Source: Axinella damicornis (lineage: Eukaryota > Porifera > Demospongiae > Axinellida > Axinellidae). Taken from it: a stretch of 64,000 nucleotides of DNA. Shown here piece by piece: positions 11,604 to 22,566 of this stretch; the first letter of the stretch is position 1, and every line of letters starts with the position of its first letter. The stretch is from the NCBI GenBank assembly GCA_963931865.1, contig OZ007518.1, positions 7,678,361 to 7,742,360 of the forward strand, given 5' to 3'. Below the pieces are notes generated by a model. That model worked only from the letters and a program-made list of their open reading frames with translations, was not told where the DNA came from and made no database searches. The translations under genes and the position numbers were made by a program.

Positions 11604-12088
11604 ACGAGGGGCCGTTGCAACTCCGCGGTTGCCTCGCCGTAGCGCAAGCTAATTATTGCAATTCGTTCCAATTAACACACATGCCACGTGGCAACCACGC
11701 TCAGTCGAACGCTAGCAATGGCGACCAAAGGGAAGACACGAAACTATAACAGCACTTACAACCTTGCTAGCACGGTGATGTAAGCGTCAGTGAACGACAG
11801 CGATTACGGCTGTGTGGTCAGAATCTTTGTGAGCCCTTCGTATGACTGTACTGGCAGCCAACGTCGAAGAGCACGAACGAGCAATGGCGGCCGACGGCAC
11901 TACAAAAGCGCTTGTAGCTATCTCCACCACCAAGGTGAGTTTCACCACAATTATTGTGTGGTTGTAACACTGCATGATAGCGATCACGACGGTGTAGTCA
12001 GAATCTCTGTAGACCTTTCCTGCGTGCTGTGAGGTTTATGTTACATTATTTATTTACGCGGCACAATTTTCTCTATACCAGGAGTGTA
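11604..12088 (+). repeat. Mini-exon unit E
   Basis: The first mini-exon, 11718-11774, reads MATKGKTRNYNSTYNLAST, but the donor is changed from GTGAGT to GTGATG, so splicing there is doubtful. The second segment starts at 11885. This is the last of the four tandem units; the array ends in ACCAGGAGTGTAATG. Confidence 0.5.
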
Positions 12089-12581
12089 ATGATATAATAT
12101 TATTGCAGTGCAATATATCATTATATTGCACTGTGGTTACTCATCACTTAATTGCTTTGATAGTAAAATTGAATTTTATGGAAATTACTACTGTAGCTAT
12201 GTGACATCACTCATTGCCATGGTTATTGCCATGCAACAAATTAGTTATTACCTTATCTCTGTGCAACATCTAGATATTGCACTCTAGATATTGCACTGGT
12301 ACGTAATTAGTGGTCTACTCTTGCAATATCTAGCATGTTGCACTCAAGATAAGGTGATAACTAATACTTAAGCCTTCCATTCAGGTATACAGTTTGTACT
12401 GACCAGCATGCATCCATGCTGTGCGTGGTGCACTGCATCCTGTATGGAGGGGAACACCCACTCCTTGCCACACTTCTCAAAGAACCCAGCCCTGTCCAGG
12501 ATGTCACGATTCTCCTCTATAGGAGAGAAAGAAACAAAATACAGTACACGTATGCCATCTTCATTGTAAACACCATACTAT
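12089..12581. other. Spacer with small palindromes and a minisatellite unit
   Basis: Between about 12239 and 12367 an imperfect palindrome joins TTAGTTATTACCTTATC to GATAAGGTGATAACTAA, with TCTAGATATTGCA repeats inside. Positions 12368-12450 are a single copy of the 90-bp minisatellite unit found at 7651-8737. No gene is seen. Confidence 0.5.
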
Positions 12582-13173
12582 CAAGGGCGTATCGAGCCGC
12601 CAAAGGCGGCGAGAGGGCATGTAACTAGTGTAAACGGCAAAATTCAAAGTAGCGTTATTTATAGAACGTCGCTACTATTATTAGCCACACCAGATGTTCG
12701 CGAGATACGCGGCGCTACTACCAGTGTGAACAACTCAGCCTTCCACTGTCGTCTTCTGGCCTTCCAAGTTTCGCCAGTAAACTCTGACGAACTGCATCAT
12801 TCAGTGGTGACGGTCGTGTGCGAAGCCTACGGTACCTGCGAGCTATACCCGCGGCTCGCAAGACAGATGGCGACGTCGCTACCAGCCGGGGACCCTTGGA
12901 TGGTGTATTATACTCACTCAGTGACGGTCCTTCTCGCTTCCTCTCATGTCTCTCCAGAGTCTCCATCGATCTATATAGCTAGCTAGCTGGCCGGCTTTAG
13001 ACAATATTCCGCAAAATTTGCATAATTGCATCCTTTTTCAGTATACGGTTGTACTAACAATAGTAGTGTCGATCTAATAATAGTATATCCGGTCTGCGGT
13101 TTTGAATTTTGCCGTTTACATTGCGAGTACGAGAGTTACATGCCCTCTTCCCTTTAGGGTTTATGCGCCCTTG
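12582..13173. mobile_element. MITE with 7-bp TSD (ATACTAT)
   Basis: Inverted ends CAAGGGCG(T/C)AT and matching inner arms (GAGGGCATGTAACT and TGTAAACGGCAAAATTCAAA, each also present as reverse complement) span 592 bp. The direct repeat ATACTAT occurs immediately outside both ends, at 12575-12581 and 13174-13180. There is no transposase. The superfamily is uncertain. Confidence 0.8.
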
Positions 13174-13199
13174 ATACTATTCACCCACCCATATATCCT

Positions 13200-13506
13200 C
13201 CTTGATCTCTCCGTCCGTTGACTACCTCCTCCTTATTTTACTTCCCTCTCCCTCCCCAACTCAAAACACCCTCTCCTCTATCTCTATATCTTTGCCCCAA
13301 TTCCTACTCCTCAATCCACCTCCAACTCCTTCCTCTCCAACAATTCCAACCCTGAACTCTCCCTCACTCCCTCTCCACGTCCCCTTCCCTTTCCCCTTCC
13401 CGCTCCACCTACCACTAATTCCCAGTGCTCTCCCCTCCCACTCCCCCCCCCCCCCCCCCCCCCCCCCTCTCTCTCTCTCTCCTCCCTGCCCCCTTCCTTC
13501 CTCCCA
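13200..13506. repeat. Pyrimidine-rich low-complexity tract
   Basis: This is an almost pure C/T stretch including a long run of C from 13442 and a (CT)n run. The open frames through it are Pro/Ser/Leu-rich artefacts of composition. Confidence 0.85.
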
Positions 13507-13516
13507 TTACACATAC

Positions 13517-13644
13517 TTGTCATAGCAGCCAGGAGCACCTGGACGTCACATTTATCAAAGTCCAGCACCGTCTGCTGCAGCGTCTTCACTCCAACTGCAT
13601 CCATGAACCCAATGGGGGCACAGTCCACTATCACCGTGTGAATG
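13517..13644 (-). CDS. SLC26-type anion transporter, STAS-domain exon
   Basis: On the minus strand a CCTCCAG acceptor leads into 128 nt that translate IHTVIVDCAPIGFMDAV, then GVKTLQQTVLDFDKCDVQVL and LAAMT, ending at a GTATGT donor. The VIVDCxPIxFMDxxGVKTL core followed by VQVLLA is the signature of the STAS domain at the cytoplasmic C-terminus of SLC26/SulP anion exchangers, which move sulfate, chloride, bicarbonate or oxalate across membranes. Only this exon is visible. The transmembrane exons should lie at higher coordinates, where the 14129-14328 gap and repeats intervene. The gene may be complete outside the window or a stranded fragment. Confidence 0.75.
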
Positions 13645-14128
13645 CTGGAGGTATATGCAAATGGAGGGTGGGGGAGATGAGTCAGGTTGGAGAGGATTGT
13701 ATTGTTATCCTAACTCAACACACATGTAAATCTTTCGTGTAGCAAGAAAATCAGCTACTGTAAGCGCTCTAAATTTGCGTCACCAAAATAATAATCACTT
13801 TTCCAGATGGCACAAAATTAGAAAATATGTCTCAGCTAAATGTGACGTGTAATTAGAAATTGTTGCAAGAGCGTGTGTGAATGGACACGAGGTCAAGCTT
13901 GACGCAAAATTACCCTTTCAGAATCATCAACTTTGTAGAGTGGCGCAAAATTAGAGCGCTTACAGTACTGTAGATCTTGCAACACTGTGTCTACTTCGGC
14001 AAGCAATACATGACTGTGCATAGTGCATCTCAACAGGTCAGAATTAGGGCCTGAACGAATGGGGAATCCCCCCATTCGAATGTTCGGTAACTAACATTCG
14101 AACAACATTCGGTAGAATCAAGATATTA
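13645..14128. other. Stretch before the assembly gap
   Basis: No exon is recognised. An inverted pair around acaaaattagagcgcttacagtac (near 13945) and ctactgtaagcgctctaaattt (near 13755) suggests another fold-back element of about 220 bp. Confidence 0.4.
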
Positions 14129-14328
14129 NNNNNNNNNNNNNNNNNNNNNNNNNNNNNNNNNNNNNNNNNNNNNNNNNNNNNNNNNNNNNNNNNNNNNNNN
14201 NNNNNNNNNNNNNNNNNNNNNNNNNNNNNNNNNNNNNNNNNNNNNNNNNNNNNNNNNNNNNNNNNNNNNNNNNNNNNNNNNNNNNNNNNNNNNNNNNNNN
14301 NNNNNNNNNNNNNNNNNNNNNNNNNNNN
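14129..14328. other. Assembly gap (200 N)
   Basis: An uninterrupted run of 200 undetermined bases. The round length implies a scaffold gap of unknown true size, so linkage across it is less certain. Confidence 1.
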
Positions 14329-14430
14329 ATGCTTACACTGCCTGTCTAGTCCGTACAGTGTATCTTCAGGTGGTTTCTCCTGTGCCACGCAGACAACAAG
14401 TCACGTTAGGGTTAGGGGTATGTACCCAGA

Positions 14431-14460
14431 AGTTGTTGGGTTCGAATCCCAGCTGGTCCC
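14431..14460 (+). repeat. tRNA-like T-arm (SINE or tRNA relic)
   Basis: GGGTTCGAATCCC forms a T-stem and loop and matches the B-box consensus, followed by AGCTGGTCCC. I could not find the matching acceptor strand, D-arm or anticodon arm upstream, so a full tRNA is not supported. A tRNA-derived SINE tail is possible. Confidence 0.25.
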
Positions 14461-15261
14461 AGAAATATTTCTGTGGATTCAATTATTCTCTATCATCTCT
14501 AGCTATGGAAACATGTCCAGGTCGTTCCTTTCACTGTTATTTTTAGCTATTTTCAATTTGATGGTTCCACCCCTTTCGACAATGCACATGACCTTTCTGA
14601 TATTGACACACACAATTCTTGTCATCCTATCGGTCGAAACCAGTCCAGCTGCTAGCCCCTCTCTGGTCAAGCGGGCACGTGTTTTTGCCACGCCATACAC
14701 CCAGTTGACTGGCCGGGCAGAGAGGGGCAGAGAGGGCAGAGAGGGGCTAGCAGGTAGACTAGATCCAACACACAACTTCGTTTCTGGTCCCTGGCATTAT
14801 GAGATGGGAAGGGGAGGGTATCCCTGGTGAGATGAGGCAATGCTGGGATACCAGGGCCTCCCATCTTGACCAAAAACTGAAAGTGGGCTGGATCAGTACC
14901 CAGGGGGACCAGGTGGGAAATAAATTCATGTGCAGATGTGGTTTTTGGGTTGTAGGATGACAAACACACCGAATCTATGTCCTTCCTTCTTCCTCAACAA
15001 AAAGGAAGTGGTGATGTTACCACTGCTGAGATTCCCAGCTGTTGACTATAGCATGCCCGTGGTCACCTTCAACCTCCTCACTCCACACTGCTCAGGAAGT
15101 GAGGGAAATTAACCCTGTTGCAAGGGATGTGATCATGATTACCGGCACTCTTTTAGGGTGGCGGTGGAGTTGCCTGAGGGTCTGTTAGGTGTGACGTAAT
15201 TCGCTACTTGCTAGGCTCTTCTGTGTGCATTCACGTACAAAATTAGTATTAATTACCGCCA

Positions 15262-15508
15262 GGAGCGCATGAGGCGGTGAAGGAGCGTCGAACTCAGTAT
15301 GCGCGCCCTAGCCAAAGTACATGTAGCAGTCCTTCACACATCCCAAATTTTACCTTATACGGCATGAGGCCATTACGTAGAAGTGTGAAAACAAATTGTC
15401 CTTTGTGCGGTACCGCAAAGGTCTTCCATATAAGGTATGACCGTAAGGCGTGAGGGATTACAACATGTCTATACTAGTTTGCCGCTCCTTCGCCACCTCA
15501 TGCACTCC
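15262..15508. mobile_element. MITE with GGAGYGCATGAGG ends (block 1)
   Basis: GGAGCGCATGAGGCGGTGAA at the left and its near reverse complement ending CTCATGCACTCC at the right enclose about 247 bp. The same element is present in block 2 at 25439-25680, so it predates the duplication. Confidence 0.65.
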
Positions 15509-15783
15509 CATTACTGCCCTATACATTACTAAACTCCACCACGGAACAAAACATGGACACCCCATCCCTTCCTTGCTACCATATATGGAAGGCCATTTTC
15601 ATCTTCAAAGTCAAACCTGCTTAACAGAAGCCACGTACGTACCCTTCAAACAAGTTCCTTGAAAGGTTGTTCAAAGGAAATGAGAAGAGGCATTGTACAG
15701 TGTACTTGTTTCCCTACATGTACAACTGTGATTGCCAAACAACTCTGACTAAGTTGTAATTAAGCTCAGGGACATACACTTAC

Positions 15784-16781
15784 CTTTTGGTCTCCGACGT
15801 TGGATTCTGAGAGTTGTTGTGCATTCTTCCCATCCTGTGGATCCGTGTAGCGCTGGAGGAAACAAAGTTCAAATTTGGTGTTTGAGGCACTCACCATCGG
15901 TGCATAGTACATGAATACTATCAACGTGAACCTGTTTGCTTCAGCCCTATTCACAGTTATATGCTTCCTTGCCACATGATTAGTGTACACAGAGTTGTAT
16001 CAGCATGACATAGTAGTAGCGATTCTATCACAAAATGTGCTGGCACCAAACTTCAATATCTACACACCAAAAGAAGCTCGTTGTGAGCTCGATAACAGTT
16101 GAGTTGGAAGTATACAAAAGTGATATGCATTCCCGTACAATGAATGGCAATCAAAGAGTGATAGGCTTGCGCTGAACCGATTCACACGATAGTGGCCGGT
16201 TTCTGCACGAAGAGCACCCACTGGGACACACAATGGTGTGAGTAGAACGCTCATGACTGTAGTCACTCAGAAAATGTCTTTCAAAGTGTTTAATTTCCGG
16301 AATCGCTACATACATGTACATCGTTTTGCCAGCAAACAGTACAACAATGCTAGTACGAGTACAGGTGTACCATCACACAGCACAATACTGGAGTCGACCA
16401 CTGTACAGGAATTATTGGTGGACTGCCTTCCTACAGTGTACCTCCCGTTGTCATTTGCCCTCCTGGTACCCAAACTTTTGTCTATTGCGCAGTGCCCATA
16501 CAAGTGGATTCACTACATTCCATGTCCACTGTAGATAGCTACAGTTTTAATTAACTTAAGAACTGCAAAACACCTGCAATAAAAAAAAACAACAACAAGT
16601 TACTCAAACTTACCTCGAGGTAGACGCTGGGCACGTAGCCGTACTCGCCACTGCCGAGGGCGTACGCTGCCCACCACTTCTTGTCCGCCTTGGAGGCTAT
16701 CTGGAAACGGTCACCCTCCCTGAAGCTGAGAATGTCTTCACGCTCCTTCTCGTAGTCGTACTTGGCGAAGTATACTTCCAT
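15784..16781 (-). CDS. SH3-domain protein, exons 1-2 (block 1)
   Basis: Exon 1 is complement(16614-16781): ATG, 56 codons, then GAG|GTAAGT. It encodes a whole N-terminal SH3 domain beginning MEVYFAKYDYEKEREDILSF, with the ALYDY-like motif (AKYDY), the EREDILSFREGD acidic loop, the KKWWAAY tryptophan pair and EYGYVPSVYLE, the usual GxxPxxYL end. Exon 2 is complement(15784-15852): CCTCCAG acceptor, 69 nt, phase 0, translating RYTDPQDGKNAQQLSESNVG plus DQK, then a GTAAGT donor. SH3 domains bind proline-rich partners in signalling or cytoskeletal complexes; the rest of this protein is not visible. It starts 342 bp from, and diverges from, the NHL gene at 17124. The family within the SH3 proteins is unknown. 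Confidence 0.75.
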
Positions 16782-17123
16782 GACTACACTACACACTGAG
16801 TACACTATACTTTAGTAAACAAACTACGAGCTGTCGCAGTACTCCAAGTTTGAGGCTCGCCGTCAGGGTAGCATTATAGCAGAGGCAGTAAGTATTAGCA
16901 GTTATACATTTCTTTCAAACTTCCTATGGCTGCGTGCGGAGCCACACCTCCATATGCAGCGTGATAAGTTTTAATAGGTAGGGGTTTCCTTACGTGTGCT
17001 ACGTAGTTACATACAGCGCGCGCTGGCGCTGGCGGGGGAGGGCCAAGGTCACGCCCAAGTACAGTATGCAGTGCTAAAAGAAGTGTACGTGCTCCGTTTG
17101 CAGAAGCCTTAACTTGTCACATC
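16782..17123. promoter_or_regulatory. Shared divergent promoter, SH3 / NHL (block 1)
   Basis: These 342 bp separate the ATG codons of two divergently transcribed genes. The stretch contains a GC-rich core (gcgcgcgctggcgctggcgggggagggcc) near the NHL side and the phrase gtacgtgctccgtttgcag close to the NHL start. The core recurs in both promoter copies of block 2. I see no clear TATA box. A bidirectional promoter is inferred from geometry. Confidence 0.5.
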
Positions 17124-17173
17124 ATGACGCTGTTCATTGGATCTGAAGATGAAGGTCAATTCATCCCTCTGCT

Positions 17174-19437
17174 GTAAGCTATGGCTTGTCTCGTACCTAT
17201 AAACAAGGTTCATAATTATACTTTAATGTCTCGTGCCTGGCAGCCATGGCAGACCCGCGAGATAATATTGGTGCGCGCGCAAAGTAGTAGTAACTGTTGT
17301 ATGAGGTTCGAGTGTTCTGCTATTACAAATACGTCACTTGCATCTAGCAACAGTCACTGGCGCCATTTTGAGTGGCCAAAAGCCGGCATTGAAAGTACAA
17401 CCTCCAAACGGCTCGCATTTCCAAGATTAGTGTATACGTAGAGCCTGCCATTCTCATGAATGAATGGAAATTATCTGACCGTACCGTGATGGCTGTGACA
17501 TCACGTACAGAACCTTTAAAGCGGTCCACAGTGAACGATTTACCCTGGAACGAAACTCACTTAGTGGATACTGCCAGTTGAGTTCTAGCCTCATACAGTA
17601 CCCAGACCCTGCCCCACCCGAAAAAGAAAGGGCCTGGAATCACTGTTTGTTTAATTTCCCAGAATCTTGGGTGACTACCGTGTTACATCTGTACAGCCAT
17701 GACGTCAAAATCGTCTACTATGGTCAGTGGAGTTACAGTTGAGCGCTCTCCTACGACCTTCAGTGGCGAAGTACTCCTGTACGTGTCTCCAGTGGCCAGA
17801 ACAAGTAGCCTCCATTTCAGCCATTTACAAAAGGAGAGCGCTCTTATACAGCTCTTCAACCAAGTTTGAAACATCTGTGCATGCATGTGAATTGTTGGGG
17901 GTTGTCCTAGTATTAGCCTAAGCATGGACTTGGGGCTGCCATATGAAGGTAGAATGCTCCTGTACAGCGATCTCCGAAATAAGTTGACAGATGAATGGGC
18001 AACATCAAAGTGAAAATGGGGAATTGGGGGGATTTGGTGGTATTGTGATCACGCATAAAGTGTGTGGGGACTTTCCATAATAGTAATTTGTCCAACAGCA
18101 CTGTATCTTTGTTTCCATACAGGCCTCCACCCAGGTTTTATCTTCCAGCCATGGAGATAAATTCTGGGCGGCGGCCTAGGAATGAGGCTGCATAGCAGCA
18201 ACGTAGAGCACAGTCATGCGAGCCAACACATAGTTAAAGGGGATGGGAGTCTCCTAAGCTACACCCTTCGCATAGGGAGGAAGGGTCTGGTGAGTATGCG
18301 TGATGCAAGTCTCTACTGGAATGCAACTATGGTTTGCAACCCAACCGCAACTGGTCAATCAACACAAGAGAATGTCACTCCTTTAACTCGCACACACAAC
18401 AGGACTAGTTGCATAGTGTCGTTTGTGAATGTACTTATACAACGAACGATTCCAACCTTCAATAGCCCTGTCTTCAGATTACTATAGCCCACGTTGTATT
18501 CCCTAGCTGCTTCTCTGATAAGTGCATGGGAAAATTCGTCAAAATTAAAAAAATTGCTCTGCCAAAATTCAGCAGTCATTAATTTTAATTTGTTTTCTAA
18601 TGTATGATGTAACTGGAGCGGTGGCTGCATTGTGTGACTGGAGGGACCTTATGAATCGAGAAGTGACTACCTGACTAGATGGAGTGACCCATTGCTTCAT
18701 TTAGAAAATCGTAACGTGGTGAAGTAAGGGGGGAAGGAATGAGTTGCCTTAGATTCATAGGTATCTTTGAATGGGTTGGGGGGGGGGGGGGGGGGGGGGC
18801 AGCAAAGACTCAAAAGGGGGACGAACCCCCCCCCCCCCCCCCCCCCCCTGTGTGTTGCTGTGCCATCCCTCAACACCATCATGGCACAGGAGAACCTCCA
18901 TGGCACACTATATTATAGTCATGAACTGCAGTACTGCAGGTCAATCTCCAGACCCTTTACACCGTTTGCGGAATGGAATCTGTAGTCTCATGCCCAGCCA
19001 TCCATGCCCCGCCGCTGTAGAACATCTGATGGTTTCAGTGAGATTTCTTGCCTTTCTCCATTGGAATGTTAGATGGCCAATAAAATCGTAGAGTGCACGT
19101 GTAATTGTTGTAGGTTATGGCACCAAATGATTGAAGGGTCAAAAATAGACTTCGTTATAGATGAGGAGGACTTACTTCGTAATAGATTTATGACAGCTTC
19201 GAGGAGCCTTTCAGCCTTCTCCATATTCGCCAAACAGCATACCAATATAACCAAGACGTCCACTGCTTTTTGTTAGCAGGCAATCCTTCAGGGATTAACA
19301 GCTGGAAGGTAGGGCTACACGAGAAATACATGTACATGTAGTGCTGAAAGGAGCACCTCTCTTCAAGTTCTCTGATAATTGCATTCTTAGCTCAACCACT
19401 GCTTTCAATTACACCTTTGCTGGACATGCCTCTGTAA
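17174..19437. other. Intron of NHL copy 1
   Basis: The first-exon donor is at 17174 and the terminal-exon acceptor ends at 19972. The intron aligns with that of block 2. It holds a short TAGCCTCG-family remnant (18122-18192), two homopolymer tracts (G from 18779, C from 18829) and small open frames that do not keep frame between the two blocks. I find no convincing additional exon. Confidence 0.55.
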
Positions 19438-19855
19438 TAGACCATTTTCCACGTGATGTCACTTCCTGTGTACTAATTAATTGGCATTGCTGGATTGCCC
19501 TGATTTTCACCTAGAATATACTTTACAAGATGCTTAGATGATATCTCAAGTTTGAGTGCATTAGCTTGTTGTTTTCCAGAGTTACATACCAGTGAAGTTT
19601 GTCCATTTCCCATAGAGAATGTATTGGGGGGGGGGGCAACTTTTGCCCCCCCCCCCCCCCCCCCCCCCAATACATTCTCTACGGGAAATGGACAAATTTC
19701 GCTCGCTCATAACTCCTGTATCCAACGAGGTAATGCACTCAAACTTGAGATATCATCCACGTACCTCATGCAGTACGTTCTAAGTGAAAATCAGGGCAGT
19801 GCAACAATGTTGATTAATTAGTACACAGGAAGTGACATCAGCGGAAAATGGTCCA
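19438..19855. mobile_element. Fold-back MITE present only in block 1
   Basis: Arms of about 190 bp run from TAGACCATTTTCC (19438) to GGAAAATGGTCCA (19855), pairing through tgtcacttcctgtgtactaattaat and on to a centre made of a G run and a C run around CAACTTTTG. The matching place in block 2 (near 29983) reads straight from ctctgtaa to ctcaagctg, so this is an insertion after the duplication. Confidence 0.8.
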
Positions 19856-21047
19856 TTCAAGCTGTCGGATGTTCTCCGTCAGGGGGGGTGGACGTGCATG
19901 AGACTATGGAATGTAACATGAGGACAGTCTGCCCGTTTCTCACCTCTGAGAACATGTTTTACTTTCTTTCAGGGGATGTGAATCCTTCGGTGATTTTTCC
20001 TACACAACTGGACTAACAATCGCACACGATGGCAGGATGTAAATATCTGAATTACGTGATACATTGACAGTACGTGAGATTGATGGTTCTCAATCTGAAC
20101 TCTCTCTCCGTCCTGGGCCCAACAAGGAATTTTTTGATAGTATTTACTGTGCACGACTGTGCAGTGATGATGGAATAGTGATTCAGGATGAATCCAGTAA
20201 CCTCACTAAGTTCACCAAGGATGGAGAGTTCATATGGACAATCAATCCTGATTCATCATCCACTACCTCCTTTTGTCTCGATTCCAGTGACTTGCTTTAC
20301 TGTGCAACAAGTGACCAGGTCAAAGTTTACTTACCGAGTGGTGCTTTTTCGCATGTGCTTGTGAGTGACTTAAAACACCCGATGGGGATCGCATGCGCAG
20401 TTGATGGAGACAATAACATACATGTTGGTTTCTCATCTTCCATCCGAGTTTTCGGTCCTAAAGGGAAACTGATCCGTGAGTATGGCCATGATGAGCTGCG
20501 TGGTGTGGAGAGGATTGCCATTAGTAGAGGCAACCCACAGTTGGTTGTAACTGCCGAATACAATTCATCACAATTGTTTGTATTCAACGACACCGGTTCT
20601 TTCTTGTACACTCTTACGGGTGTAACTTGTGTTGCCGATATTACCTTTGGTCCTGACAACTCGCTTTGGATTGCTGATTGGCAAGCTCATCATGTTGTAC
20701 GTGTCCCAAAGCTCTTCCATCAGCTCCCCCCTCCACTGTCCTACCTGTGTGAGCTGAGTATTCTCCCCCACCTGAACGAGCTGCCAGTGTCTCTGCTTCC
20801 TCCCAGGCTGGCTGGACTCTTTGAGAAGTGGACTGACCTAGTGACAGTAAAAGTGAGCTTTATTGACCAGCCTTCGACTTCAAAATCTAAGCTACTGTTA
20901 GAGACAATTGAGCTAAAAGTTGAACCTGATGCTACTCGGGACATGCTTCAATGGTTAGTTTGCAAGAGAATGGGTCTTGACTATTCCGAAACCTCAATCA
21001 GTCGCAGTAGAGATGAAGGTGTGGATTTTTTTGTTAGTGAGTGGTAA

Positions 21048-22560
21048 TGGTTTGTTGATGCATCCATGGCAACCCATTTCAATTTGTGTGTTTGCTATCG
21101 TAGCTACTTTATTTACTGGAGACTGAATGAGGTTGAGTGTATTCTCCCACTTTTATCTGTGGCATAGCCACCTTCCTCTTTGTTTGCTTTTACAGTTTTC
21201 CAACTATACTTAAAGGAGGATGGACAATTAACGTACGCGATTCTGCAGGTGTGTCACTGCATCCTCAAAGCCTGCCTCAGTGGGAAGGGATGTGGCTGAT
21301 GTTTCTATACAATGCCATTAATGCGCATTCGCGAACAGACGCTACCGATACTGTAGACTCATGTCGGGGAAGTGAGAATGCGGTGGATGGTGGTACTGTT
21401 GGGTGCACGTGTAAGGTCGAAAAATGTGATAGTAAAGATGCATGACGTGTAAGCATTTAGTCTAAGGTGATTGCAATACTACAAACAGACACTTAGGCTT
21501 AGATACTGCTATGACTTGTTCAACCATGTAATGTTGTCTACCATATTTTGTGTAAGAGATGTGGTCTTCAATATGTTGGTGAGGCAAGTCAGTTGCTTCG
21601 ATGATTCAACAATCATAGGGCTAGCTAATTATAAAAGGTTAGGGCAACAGCATACCTAATATACTTATACTTGGTATAATAATGGTGGAGGGAAAGCCGT
21701 GAGGGACACTCAGTGGATCTGATGGACACTAAAGTCCTGAGGGACACTCAGTGTATCTGAGGGACACTCGGTGGAGGGAAAGTCTTGAGGGAAAGCCGGC
21801 CTGAGGGACCCCTCGGTGGAGGGAAAGCCCTGAGGGACACTAGCTAGCTCACTGACAGTTGAGGCTCTTCCACCAGTGAGTCTGACTGGAGGGCACGCTG
21901 AGAGTGTAGAAACTGAGTGAAGACAGTGAAGCACAGCTAGCATATAATTAAATCCATCTCTTCACCTACAGAAAACTATATACTAGTTGCTAAGGTCTCA
22001 AAATTTAAAACCTGAGCAGCTCACGCCATTAAAATGCCTGAGAAGACGTTTCAATCATGCTATATATGCACACTCATGCAGAAGCTGTATATATAGTACA
22101 GAATCGATCAGTGCTATGTAAGCATGCTGTTAGCTACAGCCAGTTAGGTACTGTGATCATGTGAACTGATTATAGCTACAGAGAGATCACTTTTGACAGT
22201 ACGTCTTATGAGCTGCAGGCATCCATGTCATTGTTCATGGATGTGGTCATGCTGATCAGTAACACACACTTCATATATTCTATACATAGTCTCGTACCCA
22301 GGCCCCCGCCCAGCTTTTGGTTGCTTGAACGGTAGTGACAGAAAGCCAGGGAACAATGCTAGTACATACATGACTTTAAAATTGTCTCAAAAATTAATAA
22401 TTCATTGATGCAGCATTTTCCTATAGCCTAAAGTTGAAGCACAGAGCAGCAAAAAAATCATTGATGCAGCATTTCCAAATGTTGAAGCATTATAGTACCA
22501 ATAAGTGTTCTGTCCTAATGAAATCACTACAGCTTCAACAAGTTCTGATCAATACTTCCA
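21048..22560. other. 3' flank of NHL copy 1
   Basis: This aligns with the 3' flank of NHL copy 3 (36144-37790). It includes a GAGGGACACTC-type short repeat cluster (21700-21840), shorter than its counterpart at 36785-37040, and a diverged TAGCCTCG-family remnant at about 22288-22365. No gene is recognised. Confidence 0.5.
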
Positions 22561-22566
22561 GAGCTT

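Larger units (their letters stand above)
17124..21047 (+). pseudogene. NHL-repeat gene copy 1, premature stop
   Basis: Exon 1 is 17124-17173 (50 nt, MTLFIGSEDEGQFIPLL with the last codon split CT|G at a GTAAGC donor). Exon 2 is 19973-21047 after a TTTCTTTCAG acceptor. The two join in phase to a 1125-nt frame. The terminal exon encodes an NHL beta-propeller (DGDNNIHVGFSSSIRVF and GPDNSLWIADW are blade signatures) and the C-terminal domain beginning LFHQLPPPLSYLCELS. In the first blade the codon that is TAT (Tyr) in copy 2 is TAA at 20040-20042, which would stop the protein after about 40 residues. There is also a 6-nt in-frame insertion near 20394. Everything after the stop is open to 21047, so the lesion is recent, or a sequence error, or bypassed by a start I cannot see. 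Confidence 0.75.

Noticed and set aside
13202..13742. Proline/serine-rich open frames
   Set aside because: They come from a pyrimidine tract and lie antisense to the real STAS exon.
14385..14460. A tRNA gene ending in GGTTCGAATCC
   Set aside because: Only the T-arm is present; no D-arm, anticodon arm or matching acceptor strand could be found.
14930..15112. Plus-strand open frame conserved in both blocks (MTNT-NLCPS ...)
   Set aside because: Most differences between the copies change the amino acid, there is no recognisable domain, and a second frame over the same bases is equally plausible.
18355..18630. Minus-strand open frame with a protein-like stretch (DEFSHALIREAAREYNVG)
   Set aside because: The block 2 copy lacks the upstream half and has no consistent splice sites; conservation is no better than in the surrounding intron.
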